Shown here: positions 21,301-30,336 of the stretch, piece after piece
How the letters are laid out: each line of letters starts with the position of its first letter
How positions within the stretch are numbered: position 1 is the first letter of the stretch
Source: Winogradskyella ursingii
GTDB taxonomy: Bacteria; Bacteroidota; Bacteroidia; Flavobacteriales; Flavobacteriaceae
Length of the DNA stretch: 64,000 nucleotides
Direction: 5' to 3'
Assembly (NCBI RefSeq): GCF_013403975.1
Contig: NZ_JABFDH010000004.1
Span: forward strand, 468,079-532,078
Made by a program: the position numbers and the translations under genes
The notes under the pieces: model-generated
The model's input: the letters and a program-made list of their open reading frames with translations, nothing else
Database searches by the model: none
Told to the model about the DNA's origin: nothing

Positions 21301-21729
21301 CGAAACATGATATTTATCTTTGTCTTTTGTTAGCTGTGTTTCCTCTTTAGTTTCTAAATCCATTGTCCATAGATTGTCCGATCCACTTTTATCAGAAATA
21401 TATAAAATGCTTTTACCGTCGGGACTATAGCGCGGATGTACATCGTATGGCATCCCTTGTGTAATTCTTGTGGCTTTACCACCAGAAATAGGAATAGTGT
21501 AGAGGTCTCCCATCATATCAAACATAATAGTTTTTCCATCGGGACTTACATCAAGTGAGATCCATGTGCCTTTATCTGTTGTGAATTTCACCTTTCTTTC
21601 AGGTTCTAGAGGTAATTCCTTTGTGGCTTTTTTTGTTGAGTCTTTTTCTTTTGAATCGTTTTGGGCAATTAAAACTGAAGAATTGATTAATAGAAGTAGG
21701 GCAATACAAAAACGAATGTGCTTGATCAT
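18340..21729 (-). CDS. Exported TolB-like beta-propeller / amidohydrolase fusion protein
   Basis: 1,129 residues. Signal peptide to about residue 22 (MIKHIRFCIALLLLINSSVLIAQ is the N-terminal region). Residues 45-690 are WD40-like/TolB beta-propeller repeats, with recurring SPDGK and WSPDG motifs (SWSPDGEYIVG, AWSPDGQQIVF). Residues 715-1110 are a metal-dependent amidohydrolase, with the HxH ligand pair in TPGFVDTHAHMWPNWG and a C-terminal IADILIMNQNPLDN. A lysine- and glutamate-rich linker near 665-695 joins the halves. Such fusions are usual in this phylum and are annotated as amidohydrolase family or peptidase-like; the substrate is unknown. The protein has no T9SS tail and is probably periplasmic. 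Confidence 0.9.
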   Translation of the reverse strand: MIKHIRFCIALLLLINSSVLIAQNDSKEKDSTKKATKELPLEPERKVKFTTDKGTWISLDVSPDGKTIMFDMMGDLYTIPISGGKATRITQGMPYDVHPRYSPDGKSILYISDKSGSDNLWTMDLETKEETQLTKDKDKYHVSASWSPDGEYIVGTRGRRNVKPFIVHKDGGSGADLLSKQKARKFIDPAFSADGKHIYFSTRTGAWNYNAQLPQYQIMSFDREDASTENVTSRYGSAFTPTLSKDGKWMVYGSRFEEHTGLVLRNLNTGEERWLAYPVQRDDQESIAPLGVLPAMSFTPDSKNLIASYGGKIYSIGIENGNAKEIPFSVDVDLDLGPLVYFKYPIDDSPEAFVTQIRGAKPSPDGKQIVFTALNRLYIMDLNGTPKRLTDNDFTEAMPAWSPDGQQIVFTTWKPDGGHLYKVNASGKGKAVQLTEERGIYTDPAWSYNTNRIAFTKGSAQTYDDAIGPTSSRSVETLAWIPAEGGEITVIDRAKGRGMPHFTKANDRVYLNHGNKGLISVRWDGSDEKEHLKLTGIKTYGSSDVFGKDHETAMPTHEEGWRENNKGSTPSEIRISPDGTHALAKINNDIYSVIIPMIGETPTISVAKPDNAAFPANKLTVMGGEFPEWSSDSKKVHWSLGSSHFIYDLEKGKAFADSLKLAKKKEKELKESQKESDSTKTEEKKEDKKDTPKFKAEEYKVKVSYKRDIPKGKTLLKGGRLITMNGKKVIEKGDILIENNRITNIGESGSFTAPSDAKVIDVSGKTLTPGFVDTHAHMWPNWGVHKNQVWIYSANLAYGVTTTRDPQTATTDVLTYADMVDAGMIHGPRVYSTGPGVGFWAYNLESLDHAKEVLKQYSEYYNTKSIKSYIVGNRQQRQWLIMAAKELKLMPTTEGGLDFKQNMVNMIDGNPGHEHSFPIYPLYDDVIKVAAESKMAITPTLLVSYGGPWAENYFYSRENPYNDKKLQRFTPYEELAQKSRRRPGWFMDDEHVFKKHAEFMKDLIEADGIGGIGSHGQLQGLGFHWELWAVASGGMDNYDALRLATIKGCEALGLDDDLGSLETGKIADILIMNQNPLDNLRNTNTLTHVIKNGMVYDANTLDEVAPREKKAETFHWQTKRPEGLPGVKN

Positions 21730-22003
21730 ATTGAAATATAGATTAATTATAAGGACTAAAAATAAGGAATAAATATTTACAGAAATGTTAATTGTTTCTG
21801 AGCGAAATTCTATAAAAAGAGAATCGATAACATTTGTGCTAGTCTTATGAGATCTATTGATTGTGCGTCGTTAAGATTGTTGAATTTGTCTTAAGTGTAA
21901 TCAAATTAGACACAAAAATTATCAAAATCGACATTGAGCCATTGGAGAATTGTCCAATTTTGGTAAAGGGTTAATTAGTTCATTGATTATTAGGGGAATC
22001 AAT

Positions 22004-22930
22004 ATGAATGATAGTTTTACTATAAATCTACAAAATGGTTGTAATAACAGCCATGATTATTTTAGGGGAAAGATTGAACAAATTGAGCTCATTAAGCAGC
22101 TCACTTTGTTCAATTTTAATTTTCAATGTTTAGGGGCATTTAGCGCAAAATTAGAATCTGATGATAATACATCGATCTATATTATTGTAAATATGGCTCA
22201 AAAACCGTTTCAAATAACAAACTCCGATGGTGTTAATAAATGCGTTGGTGGGTATTCTAGTATTCTATTACCTCTTAGCAATGCACATTGCATCACTTTT
22301 AATTATGAAACTGATACACTCTATAATATCGTTGTATTAAAAGTAACAGAATCGCATTTTGATGACGGTCAACTACAGTTATTGCAATCTTACAAACCTA
22401 AATATGCATCTGCAATTTCAATTCCTAATCTCGCTATGAACGAGATTGTGGGAAAACTTATTAAATTAGATAAGGAAACCTGCGAAGACAGCTGTATGGC
22501 TACGGGTTACTGCAATATTATAGTAGGTCTTCAGCTTAAAACCATTCAGAAAAAAGAGGAGGCAACTTATCTTTCTTCATTTAGATGTTATGAGATTGAG
22601 CAATTAGAAAAGCTCACCAATAGTATTAAAGATAAGCCTTACCAGGATTATTCAATAAAGGATATGTGTAAGCAAACGGGTCTGTCGTCAAACAAATTGC
22701 AAAATGGTTTTAAAGAAATGCATAATCATACTGTGGCTATTTATGTAAGAAATAAGAGATTAGATATGGCAGTGGAGCTTTTGGGCAACCCAGATCTTAA
22801 TATATCGGAAATTGTCTACACTATAGGATTGAGCAGTAGAAGCTATTTTTCCAGGATTTTCAAGGAACGTTTTAATTGTTCGCCGTTAGAATATAGGTCT
22901 AAAATTATGCGATCTAGAAATAGCCAATAA
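22004..22930 (+). CDS. AraC-family transcriptional regulator
   Basis: 308 residues from the ATG at 22004, preceded by a purine-rich TAGGGGAAT. An upstream in-frame TTG at 21950 is possible but less likely. The C-terminal 100 residues are the double helix-turn-helix AraC domain (SIKDMCKQTGLSSNKLQNG; then ISEIVYTIGLSSRSYFSRIF with CSPLEYR). The N-terminal 190 residues are a poorly conserved sensor region, as in a Flavobacteriaceae group without an arabinose-type cupin. It is a paralogue of the next gene. Divergent from the amidohydrolase, 270 bases away, so it may control that gene; this is inference. Confidence 0.88.
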   Translation: MNDSFTINLQNGCNNSHDYFRGKIEQIELIKQLTLFNFNFQCLGAFSAKLESDDNTSIYIIVNMAQKPFQITNSDGVNKCVGGYSSILLPLSNAHCITFNYETDTLYNIVVLKVTESHFDDGQLQLLQSYKPKYASAISIPNLAMNEIVGKLIKLDKETCEDSCMATGYCNIIVGLQLKTIQKKEEATYLSSFRCYEIEQLEKLTNSIKDKPYQDYSIKDMCKQTGLSSNKLQNGFKEMHNHTVAIYVRNKRLDMAVELLGNPDLNISEIVYTIGLSSRSYFSRIFKERFNCSPLEYRSKIMRSRNSQ

Positions 22931-23249
22931 AAGAATTCTCTGAGAATATAATTTTAAAATATTGAAAAACAAGCGCTTGTATAATTTGTTTTTGGCAATT
23001 GTCTATAATCTATTTATTTGCCTATTCTGCTTTTTTATGATTTTAAATGCTCTGGTGTTCTTTTATTGGAGTAAGTTTAGCTTATAGGATTTTATTTTTG
23101 AAACCTTCACGGTTTATAAAGCCCAAAACGTATTTGTAAAAATAGACTTACACGATTTTTGTTCAAAATCATTAATCATAGGGTCAATTTCAATACTTAT
23201 TGTTTAAGGTTTATGTGTTCTTTGTTAGACTAACCTTAAAGCTATTTTT
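22931..23249. other. Intergenic region between the two AraC genes
   Basis: 320 AT-rich bases. No open frame, tRNA or clear terminator is seen. It presumably holds the promoter of the second AraC gene; no confident TAnnTTTG element could be assigned. Confidence 0.4.
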
Positions 23250-24260
23250 TTGAGCAAATCCATTTATATAACTCATAGAATCAATGATTTAACTGCCGAT
23301 AAATTAGCATTACATTTTCATGGTAAACACTCTAAATTCTGTGGTGAGCATACCATTAGCTTTGATAACAGTCTGGGAAAGGGAAAAATAACTATGGTGA
23401 CGTTTAACCACGGTATGGCTTTATTGTCTTTTAGGATGAAGCTAAACACAGATTTTTATTTTGAAACGTGTTTCGATGGTCATATTCCAATGGATTTTAT
23501 GTTTTTAACTACTGGTACAATGGACTTCACCGAAAACGGTGAAACTAACACCATATTAAGCTATCAGAATGTTATCATCAGATACGAAAAAAAACGAAAA
23601 GCATTGTTTAGGCTAGGAAAGGACGAAGAAATAATGTTGAATATTGTTCAGATATGTCCAGATCAATACATAGAAAAAGAGGGTAGTAGAGTCTCATTTT
23701 TTCCTGGCGAAATAAAAAATATTTTTAGAAACGGCAATTCGCCAAATATGTTATACCATTTTGGGAGTTTTAACTTAAAGATTGCTGACTATATAAGGCA
23801 GTTAAATAGTAACCCGTATTTGGGTCTAATAAAAAGAATCATAACAGAAGGTAATGTAAACATTATAATGGGGTTGCAACTGCATGAATACGAAAATTAC
23901 TATACCGATTCAACACTCCCTCCATCCTTAGTTAGAAAAGATCTGGTAAAGATTAAAAATGCGACAGAGTATCTAAAGAATAATATAGACAGTAATATTT
24001 CTGTAAAGGATCTGGCAAAAGAAATGCAATTATCACCACAAAAATTGCAAACTGGCTTTAAGTTTCTGTTTCAGAAAACAGCACATAATTATACCAAGGA
24101 AATAAGACTGCAGGAAGCCTATAATTTGCTATCTACAAAAAATTATTCTGTATCTGAGGTGGTGTATAAAACAGGTTACAATAGCCGAAGTTACTTTACT
24201 CAGATCTTCTTTGAGCGTTTTGAGATATTACCAAGCGATTTTCTTAAAAGTAATAAATAA
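23250..24260 (+). CDS. AraC-family transcriptional regulator, paralogue
   Basis: 336 residues if translation begins at the TTG at 23250; an in-frame stop at 23226-23228 limits the start, and no ATG occurs before about residue 50, so TTG is likely. The C-terminal domain has both AraC helix-turn-helix motifs (ISVKDLAKEMQLSPQKLQTG and VSEVVYKTGYNSRSYFTQIF) and ends LPSDFLKSNK. The N-terminal domain (KHSKFCGEHTISFDNSLGKG) resembles the N-terminus of the truncated AraC gene at 59.4 kb. Same direction as the previous regulator, so the pair probably arose by tandem duplication. Confidence 0.85.
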   Translation: MSKSIYITHRINDLTADKLALHFHGKHSKFCGEHTISFDNSLGKGKITMVTFNHGMALLSFRMKLNTDFYFETCFDGHIPMDFMFLTTGTMDFTENGETNTILSYQNVIIRYEKKRKALFRLGKDEEIMLNIVQICPDQYIEKEGSRVSFFPGEIKNIFRNGNSPNMLYHFGSFNLKIADYIRQLNSNPYLGLIKRIITEGNVNIIMGLQLHEYENYYTDSTLPPSLVRKDLVKIKNATEYLKNNIDSNISVKDLAKEMQLSPQKLQTGFKFLFQKTAHNYTKEIRLQEAYNLLSTKNYSVSEVVYKTGYNSRSYFTQIFFERFEILPSDFLKSNK

Positions 24261-24359
24261 ACTTCTATATTTTTAGGGCAAATCTCTTACGTTATAAGGC
24301 TAAATTTGGTGATATCTCTGTTGTAAATTTGGGTATGTTTAACTCAAAAACTTACAGCC

Positions 24360-24563
24360 ATGGACATTTTAAACCACAACAATTCCCGAAGGTTGCAAGA
24401 CAAATGGAACCATATACGGCATAACTATCACAATCATTATCCAAATGTAAGGGAAGAGGATCTTTCTTACCAAGAGGGAGGATTTTACGATATGACCGAA
24501 CGCATCGCGAAGCGTACAAACAGAAGTCGTAAAGACGTGCTAAATGAAATTGATAATTGGTAA
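24360..24563 (+). CDS. CsbD-like small stress protein
   Basis: 67 residues, highly charged, no signal peptide. It has the CsbD-type pattern: W at residue 16, a YPNVREEDLSYQEGG segment and the C-terminal RTNRSRKDVLNEIDNW. CsbD family members are small general-stress proteins of unknown mechanism, SigB-controlled in Bacillus. It is followed by a strong terminator at 24622, so it is probably a single-gene unit. Nearby APC permease, DUF892 and SDR genes fit a stress-related neighbourhood. Confidence 0.72.
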   Translation: MDILNHNNSRRLQDKWNHIRHNYHNHYPNVREEDLSYQEGGFYDMTERIAKRTNRSRKDVLNEIDNW

Positions 24564-24621
24564 TTTTTAGGGGAAGGTCTATTGTTTCATTTATGGACAT
24601 GTGTCAATTACAATTTCAATG

Positions 24622-24652
24622 AAACCCTATAATTTTTTATAGGGTTTTTTTA
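24622..24652 (+). terminator. Intrinsic terminator after the CsbD-like gene
   Basis: AAACCCTAT and ATAGGGTTT form a perfect stem around AATTTTTT, followed by a T-run. It lies about 60 bases after the stop codon. Confidence 0.85.
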
Positions 24653-24790
24653 TTCGGCTCATGTTTATTTTTTATAAACGGCCAATTCTGTTTATTTAAA
24701 CCCGATGTTATTTCTATGGATATAGTTAAAAATATTGATTAAAATATTTTTAATTTCATATGTGAATATCAGCAAGTTAATAGATTTTCA

Positions 24791-26032
24791 ATGTCGGAAA
24801 AAAAATTAAAAAGATCCCTTGGCTTTTGGGACATTATCATGTTTGGTGTTGGAGGCATCATCGGAGCAGGAATCTACGCTATAATAGGTCAGGCGGCAGG
24901 ACTCAGTGGTAATATGCTATGGTTAAGTTTTACCATTGCAGCCATTGTCGCATTATTAACTGGATTGTCCTATGCTGAGTTTGTAAGTCGTTTTCCTGAT
25001 GCAGGTGGTAGTTTTGAATATATAAAACAAGGCATAGGTGAGCGTACCGCATTAATCATGTCCGTATTCATGACCTTTACTGGAATTGTTGCTCCAGCAG
25101 CTATTGCCATTAGTTTTGCTGAATATTTAAGCCGTTTATTTGACATTACAAATTGGATTGCTGTGGTAGGGATCGTAATATTAATGGCGCTTTTTAATAT
25201 AGTTGGCTCAAAATACAGCTCTTACTACAATACGGTGGCAACCGTAATTACGTTATTGGGTCTTGGATTGGTGATTGGTTTTTGTATTCCCGACTGGGGA
25301 AATGTTTCTCTATTAGAAACAGGAGAAGATGGTTTTACAGGAATCATGGCTGGTGCCGCACTAATATTTTTTAGTTATGTAGGTTTTGAGGATTTGGTAA
25401 AAATGGCCGAAGAAACAAAAAATGCCAAAAAAGTGATGCCAAAAGGTGTACTGATCAGTGGAGTTGTTGTGCTTATTGTTTATGTCATGATTGCCATAAG
25501 TGCGGTGAGCACATTTAGCGCAGAAGAGTTGTCTCAAAAAACTGGGCCTCTTGCAGCGATCATCAACGAGCAATGGAGTGCAATCGGTGGAACTATTTTA
25601 GTGGTAGTTGCATTATTTGCAACCAGTAAAACTATTCTTAGTAATATTTTGGGTGCATCACGATTATTATATGATGTGGCTAGGGACAGTAAAATATCTT
25701 GGCTCAAGCGTTTTACCTCAATAGAGGGTTACGGAGAACGCACACCCAATTATGCCATTGCTGCTATTGCCATAGTCACCATTGCATTTGGGCTCATTGG
25801 CAATCTAAAAATTGTGGCATCAATTAGTAACATCTTTATTTTTACCGTATTTGGTATGGTGAACATAGCTCTAATTAACTACAGGTTAAAACACAAAAAT
25901 AAGGATGAAGCAGAGGTCTTTAAGATTCCAATTAACATTAACAATGTACCAATTCTTACGGTACTTGCATTAATAATTATTTTAATTCTATTTGGGTTTA
26001 ATCTTTATAATCTGTTTGAAGGAAATTTTTGA
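24791..26032 (+). CDS. APC superfamily amino acid permease
   Basis: 413 residues with about 12 hydrophobic helices. The first helix carries the APC signature GVGGIIGAGIYAIIGQAAG, in the unwound substrate-binding region, and the family motif FFSYVGFEDLVKMAEETKNAKKVMPKG lies near residue 195-220. These secondary transporters import amino acids or polyamines with protons or sodium, or exchange them. No ligand can be inferred. The gene follows the CsbD-like terminator by 140 bases and is convergent with the DUF892 gene, so it is probably monocistronic. Confidence 0.9.
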   Translation: MSEKKLKRSLGFWDIIMFGVGGIIGAGIYAIIGQAAGLSGNMLWLSFTIAAIVALLTGLSYAEFVSRFPDAGGSFEYIKQGIGERTALIMSVFMTFTGIVAPAAIAISFAEYLSRLFDITNWIAVVGIVILMALFNIVGSKYSSYYNTVATVITLLGLGLVIGFCIPDWGNVSLLETGEDGFTGIMAGAALIFFSYVGFEDLVKMAEETKNAKKVMPKGVLISGVVVLIVYVMIAISAVSTFSAEELSQKTGPLAAIINEQWSAIGGTILVVVALFATSKTILSNILGASRLLYDVARDSKISWLKRFTSIEGYGERTPNYAIAAIAIVTIAFGLIGNLKIVASISNIFIFTVFGMVNIALINYRLKHKNKDEAEVFKIPININNVPILTVLALIIILILFGFNLYNLFEGNF

Positions 26033-26091
26033 ATGAGCGTACTTATTTTACAGCCAAATTATACCGAGTAAACAGTATTTTTGATGTATAA

Positions 26092-26595
26092 TTAGTCCTC
26101 ATTTTTTAATTTCAGATTCTGTAATAATCGTTTTGCATGATAACTATAAATTTCATCACCTTCATAAGCTTCATCCAAAGTTTGCTTGAATAAATCAGAC
26201 ACTTCATCAACCTTTAGATGTTGGCTATAAAGTAAGGCGGTTTCGTAGGCAGAAATCTGAAAATGTTGAATGTTGCGTAATTTTGATACGATACCTACAT
26301 CCATTAATAAACCTTTTGCAAATTCGTCATAAAGCCATTTGACATCCTCTATAAGTGCACGAATAATATTGCCATCCTGAACGGCAACTTTAATGTTTAA
26401 ATAATTACCTATGTCTGTGAGCCTTTCTTTTTGACGGTAAGTTTCTCCATAATATAAGTTAACCGCATCTTTTAATTCTTCATCTCTAACATGCTGCATC
26501 AATTTGGGAATTGAGTTTACTATGAGTATTTCAGAATTATATAGATTTTGTAATTTCTTTTCAAAAAGATCTAGCAGTATTTTTTCCTTAGCCAT
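26092..26595 (-). CDS. DUF892 (YciE/YciF-type) ferritin-like stress protein
   Basis: 167 residues from the ATG at 26595; an in-frame GTG at 26613 would add six residues. The pattern LLDLFEKKLQNLYNSEILIVNSIPK and the later FQISAYETALLYSQHLK match the DUF892 family, whose members fold as four-helix ferritin-like bundles with carboxylate/histidine metal ligands. E. coli YciE and YciF are induced by osmotic and general stress; the reaction is unknown. The gene is convergent with the APC permease. Confidence 0.8.
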   Translation of the reverse strand: MAKEKILLDLFEKKLQNLYNSEILIVNSIPKLMQHVRDEELKDAVNLYYGETYRQKERLTDIGNYLNIKVAVQDGNIIRALIEDVKWLYDEFAKGLLMDVGIVSKLRNIQHFQISAYETALLYSQHLKVDEVSDLFKQTLDEAYEGDEIYSYHAKRLLQNLKLKNED

Positions 26596-26842
26596 AATCG
26601 TTTTTTTCGCCACAGATTTTAAATTTAAAAATGTGGTTTGTGATTTATTTAATCATTTTTTTCTATATCATAAAGGTTTGTCATAATAGTAACCGCTTAT
26701 AAATTTAATTACTTTATCTAAAGGGCCATTGGTGTAAATGGGAAAGTCCCATATCAGTGGTTTAGGCACCCATTTTTACTATGCTTTAATCTGAATTTCA
26801 AAATTTAGGGTAAAACCATTTCTGATTAAAATTCGCATTTTA

Positions 26843-27241
26843 TCAATTGTTCCAGTTTACCATCCAGCCAATACCAAATTTGTCAGTACAGCGTCCAAAA
26901 TGTCCCCATTCTCTTTCGCGATATTCATGATGAACATTTCCGCCATTTGACAATTTTTTAAAAAGATCTTCTCCTTCTTCTCGGTTTGAAACATCAACAC
27001 TCATATGAATCTGATTACCGTTGTTTAGGGGAGTATCTGGCGAAACATCGTAAGCCATAAGATGAATGTTCTTACCTTTTAATTCGGCATGTTGCAAATT
27101 ATTTCTATAGGAAGATGGAACATCCATTTCTTTATCTTCATAAGTTTGACGGTTAACAATCTCTGCGTCAAATAATTCACTGTAAAAGTTTAATGCCTCT
27201 AGGCAGTTTCCTCTAAATGATAAATATGCTTGTACTTTCAT
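26843..27241 (-). CDS. VOC-family protein (PhnB / 3-demethylubiquinone-type)
   Basis: 132 residues. It begins MKVQAYLSFRGNCLEALNFYSELF, typical of the PhnB-like glyoxalase/bleomycin-resistance fold, and ends WGHFGRCTDKFGIGWMVNW, the usual family tail. The family binds metal through paired beta-alpha-beta-beta-beta units, but many PhnB-like members have no proven enzyme activity. It stands alone between DUF892 and a small membrane-anchored protein, both on the minus strand but more than 75 bases away, so co-transcription is uncertain. Confidence 0.88.
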   Translation of the reverse strand: MKVQAYLSFRGNCLEALNFYSELFDAEIVNRQTYEDKEMDVPSSYRNNLQHAELKGKNIHLMAYDVSPDTPLNNGNQIHMSVDVSNREEGEDLFKKLSNGGNVHHEYREREWGHFGRCTDKFGIGWMVNWNN

Positions 27242-27320
27242 GATAATTTATAAGGTTTAGATTTGTATTAATAAAATTTTATTTTGCATTGAGGTAAGTT
27301 GTGTACGTCTAGTTTTACCT

Positions 27321-27710
27321 TTAATATTTGTACCTATCTGCCCAATCACGGTACATGCCATATTGCATTTCGTTAAGGACAGCGTTGAGAGCTTTGTCTT
27401 CCTCTTTTAAAGTTTGTTTTAAGTCCATTGATTTATTTGGATTGTTTTTTTCCCAATCGCTCATTACAGCCTTTATGCTGTTGTTGTATTTTCGTTGTTG
27501 TGCTTCGGTCATTTCCAAATCCTTAAACATTTTATAATTTCTTTGTTCAGAATTATCTATGTTGTCATTGACATCGGACTTTCCATCAGTTGTATTATGA
27601 TGTTTAGGGCCATTAGAATATTGAGGTCTTCTATGACCATAAGCTTTGTATAGAATAGCTGCGCTAGCACCAATGATAGATAGCGCAATTGAATTTTTTA
27701 GAATGCTCAT
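27321..27710 (-). CDS. Small membrane-anchored protein of unknown function
   Basis: 129 residues. A single hydrophobic N-terminal helix (about 6-23, SIALSIIGASAAILYKAYG) is followed by a polar stretch and a charged helical C-terminal half (MTEAQQRKYNNSIKAVMSDW). I do not recognise a named family. The C-terminal part has a heptad-like rhythm similar to periplasmic stress sensors, but this is weak. Probably anchored in the inner membrane with the soluble part outside. It is near other stress-type genes on the same strand. Confidence 0.65.
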   Translation of the reverse strand: MSILKNSIALSIIGASAAILYKAYGHRRPQYSNGPKHHNTTDGKSDVNDNIDNSEQRNYKMFKDLEMTEAQQRKYNNSIKAVMSDWEKNNPNKSMDLKQTLKEEDKALNAVLNEMQYGMYRDWADRYKY

Positions 27711-28031
27711 AAATTGAAATTTTGTTAATACCTAAATATACATTTTGAGCATTGGTTTTATGACCTTTAAACAAATCATCTTTGATGCAAATGAAAATTT
27801 AATAAATCTACTCTACCTAGTGATTTAAGTATAATATTGCGAAAAATATTTTGAAAGTTGAATCAACTGAATTGATGGGAAAAAAGGATGAAAACAACTT
27901 GTTTTGTAATTCTACCGCTGTAATTTAGTTAAGCAAAGTTTTAATCTAGCGCATCTTTATGTAGATGTGTGGCTACAGATTTGTAATGTTCACCTTATTT
28001 AATCTTCACTTACTAAGCTATACAATAATTA
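27711..28031. other. Intergenic region without visible gene
   Basis: 320 AT-rich bases. No open frame longer than about 25 codons, no hairpin terminator and no RNA signature were noticed. It carries the promoter of the small membrane protein at its left edge. Confidence 0.4.
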
Positions 28032-28790
28032 TCAGCTTCTTAGATAGCTGGCACCGTTTACATCAATAATAGTCCCAGAACAATAAGATGCTTCTTTTGA
28101 GGCTAGAAATAGAATGGCATGGGCTACTTCTTCCGGTTGTGCCATACGCTTAAAAGGAGATTCCCTGAGTAAATTTTGGCGCTCAATATCAGTTAATGTT
28201 TTAGAGCCCATATCAGTTTCTGTAAAACCTGGTGCTACGACACCAACAAAAACATTATAGGGAGCTAATTTTTTGGCCAATGATTGACTCATAGCATTTA
28301 GAGCTGCTTTACTGGCACCATAAGCAGGTTTAGTTGGTTCTCCTCGAAAGGCACCACGAGAGGATACATTTACAATATGACCTCCGCCAGTTTTTATCAT
28401 TTGTTTTGAAGCTAAAAAAGAAAGGTTGGCCGCTGCAAACAAATTGGTTTGGAGGGTATCTTTCCATGCGGAGGCCCATTCTTCAAAATTGATATTATCA
28501 AAGTCGTGACTTATAGAAATACCTGCATTATTAATTAAAATATCTATAGTGCCGTAGGTATCAATAAAATCTGCTATTAAATCTTGTGACGCCGCTTTAT
28601 CTGCAATATCATATTGAAACAGTTTATGCCCTGTACCTTCTAATTCTTTAAGCGTTTTAAGCGCCTCATTGGTCTGACTTCTATAATTTATGCCTACAAC
28701 ACCTCCGCGCTTTGCAAATGCAGTTGCTGTTGCTTTTCCTATGCCTCGAGATCCTCCAGTGATGAGTATTTTTTTGTCTTTAAAATCCAT
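28032..28790 (-). CDS. Short-chain dehydrogenase/reductase (FabG-like)
   Basis: 252 residues, the classical SDR length. Visible features: the cofactor motif TGGSRGIGKATA near residue 11-22, the NNAGIS motif near 88, the catalytic Ser in VNVSSRGAF, and YGASKAAL carrying the catalytic Tyr and Lys. The C-terminal CSGTIIDVNGASYLRS fits the 3-oxoacyl-ACP-reductase-like group. It reduces or oxidises a carbonyl/alcohol with NAD(P)H; the substrate is unknown. No fatty-acid genes are adjacent, so a housekeeping FabG role is unlikely. Confidence 0.9.
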   Translation of the reverse strand: MDFKDKKILITGGSRGIGKATATAFAKRGGVVGINYRSQTNEALKTLKELEGTGHKLFQYDIADKAASQDLIADFIDTYGTIDILINNAGISISHDFDNINFEEWASAWKDTLQTNLFAAANLSFLASKQMIKTGGGHIVNVSSRGAFRGEPTKPAYGASKAALNAMSQSLAKKLAPYNVFVGVVAPGFTETDMGSKTLTDIERQNLLRESPFKRMAQPEEVAHAILFLASKEASYCSGTIIDVNGASYLRS

Positions 28791-28990
28791 GTTTATCGAT
28801 TATATTATAGTAATAAATAGAAGTACCGGTTTGATATAATTCTAAATATATCAATTTGGCAAAAAAGGTGGCAATGGTACTTAGCTAAAGCTAAAAATAC
28901 ATTAACTTTTTGTTTGCTGAGGATTTTGTGAAGTGAATTTTATAGTTGAAATGTTGAAGCTAGCTCAGTAGTGACAAACTTTTTAATTGG

Positions 28991-29405
28991 TTAGTCTATT
29001 ATAAACTTAATTGTATTTCCATATGCAATATTTAAAAAGTAAATGCCTTTGCTACGAGCTTGAATGTCGATTCTTTCGTTTTGAGAAGTCGTGCCAGTTT
29101 TCACTTCTTGTTCTAATCTGTTGTATTGAGTAGGTTACATTTTTCTTCAATCCACCCATCTCAATAAAATTGCGATGGTATTGGAAAAACGCAAATAGTC
29201 TCTATATCAGAATCGGTATTCCCAAAGAAGGATTATTTGTGGGTAAATTATCGGAACCCAATCCTGTGTCTGTTGGAGATGTCACTGTGAAGAAAGTCAC
29301 ATCGGTCCGGTTGAAGTCCAATTGGGCAACACCACCGATTAACGAAGCCTCTATGGTTGAGTTATTTCCGCGAGTTGGCGTAAGTTTGTTTAGCTCAAAG
29401 TTTGA
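28991..29405 (-). pseudogene. Decayed T9SS cargo gene, C-terminal remnants
   Basis: On the minus strand a stretch of about 48 codons ending at the stop 28991-28993 reads as a T9SS type A sorting-domain tail: RIDIQARSKGIYFLNI and final IKFIID. About 65 bases upstream a second open stretch (29202-29405) encodes STIEASLIGGVAQLDF and FFTVTSPTDTG, resembling a secreted beta-rich protein, and ends in a stop. No start codon or full domain remains. I read these as pieces of one dead exported protein gene; the link between the two pieces is inference. No other gene occupies 28800-29457. Confidence 0.55.
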
Positions 29406-29457
29406 TTACATTTTTTTGTTCTGTGAATTTAGTTTTTAATTAAACCTTCATTTGGAA

Positions 29458-30336
29458 TTATTCAAAAAGGTCCGAAGATAAATAACGATCACCTCGATCA
29501 CAGATAATGCTAACAATCACACCTTCTTTTAACTCTTTAGCAAGCTTAAGTGCTGCTGTTGTGGCACCACCACTGCTCATGCCAGCAAATATGCCTTCTT
29601 CTTTAGCTAATCGTCTAGCCATTGTAATGGCTTCTTCTTCGCTCACCTCATAAATACGATCTACTTTATCGGCATTAAAAATTTTTGGTAAGTATTCTTG
29701 TGGCCATTTGCGTATACCTGGAATACTAGAACCTTCTGTGGGCTGAACACCAATAATTTGTACGGATTTGTTTTGCTCCTTTAAATATGTTGAAGTACCC
29801 ATAATAGTGCCAGTAGTACCCATAGATGAAACGAAGTGTGTTACTGCTCCTTGAGTGTCTCTCCATATCTCTGGTCCCGTTGTTTTGTAGTGTGCTTTCC
29901 AGTTTGCATCGTTAGCAAATTGGTTAAATGAATAAAAGCCCTCATTGGTTACTTTATTTTCTGCGTAATCGCGAGCGCCTTCTATACCATCTGGATGTAA
30001 GGTCACTTTTGCACCATAAGCTTTCATGGTTTGTACCCGTTCTCGGGTGGCAGTTTCAGGCATTACCAGTTCAATATCCAATCCAAAAACGCCAGCAATC
30101 ATTGCTAATGCAATGCCGGTGTTACCACTGGTAGCTTCGATTAGTTTTGTAGATTTAGTGATTACATTGGAATCTAAAGCCGTTTTGATCATGTTGTAAG
30201 CCGCACGATCTTTTACACTTCCACCTGGATTATCGCCTTCTAATTTAAAGTAAAGCTCTACGTTTGGATTGGTATTTAAGACCATCGATTTTACAATTGG
30301 AGTATTACCAATTTGACTTAATAAGGATTTGCTCAT
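29458..30336 (-). CDS. cysM: Cysteine synthase (O-acetylserine sulfhydrylase), CysM type
   Basis: 292 residues. A PLP-dependent fold II enzyme with the cofactor lysine K42 in [14 protein letters not shown], the substrate loop SGNTGIALA, the phosphate-binding GTTGT segment and the C-terminal [12 protein letters not shown]. It makes cysteine from O-acetylserine and sulfide or thiosulfate. It overlaps the end of the serine acetyltransferase gene by four bases (ATGA type), so the two are one operon with the acetyltransferase first. The short length and the PGGSVKDR motif favour the CysM subgroup over CysK. Confidence 0.92.
   Translation of the reverse strand: MSKSLLSQIGNTPIVKSMVLNTNPNVELYFKLEGDNPGGSVKDRAAYNMIKTALDSNVITKSTKLIEATSGNTGIALAMIAGVFGLDIELVMPETATRERVQTMKAYGAKVTLHPDGIEGARDYAENKVTNEGFYSFNQFANDANWKAHYKTTGPEIWRDTQGAVTHFVSSMGTTGTIMGTSTYLKEQNKSVQIIGVQPTEGSSIPGIRKWPQEYLPKIFNADKVDRIYEVSEEEAITMARRLAKEEGIFAGMSSGGATTAALKLAKELKEGVIVSIICDRGDRYLSSDLFE

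Noticed and set aside
29170..29439. 89-residue plus-strand frame
   Set aside because: The minus strand of the same stretch reads as a decayed exported protein; the plus frame has no recognisable features.
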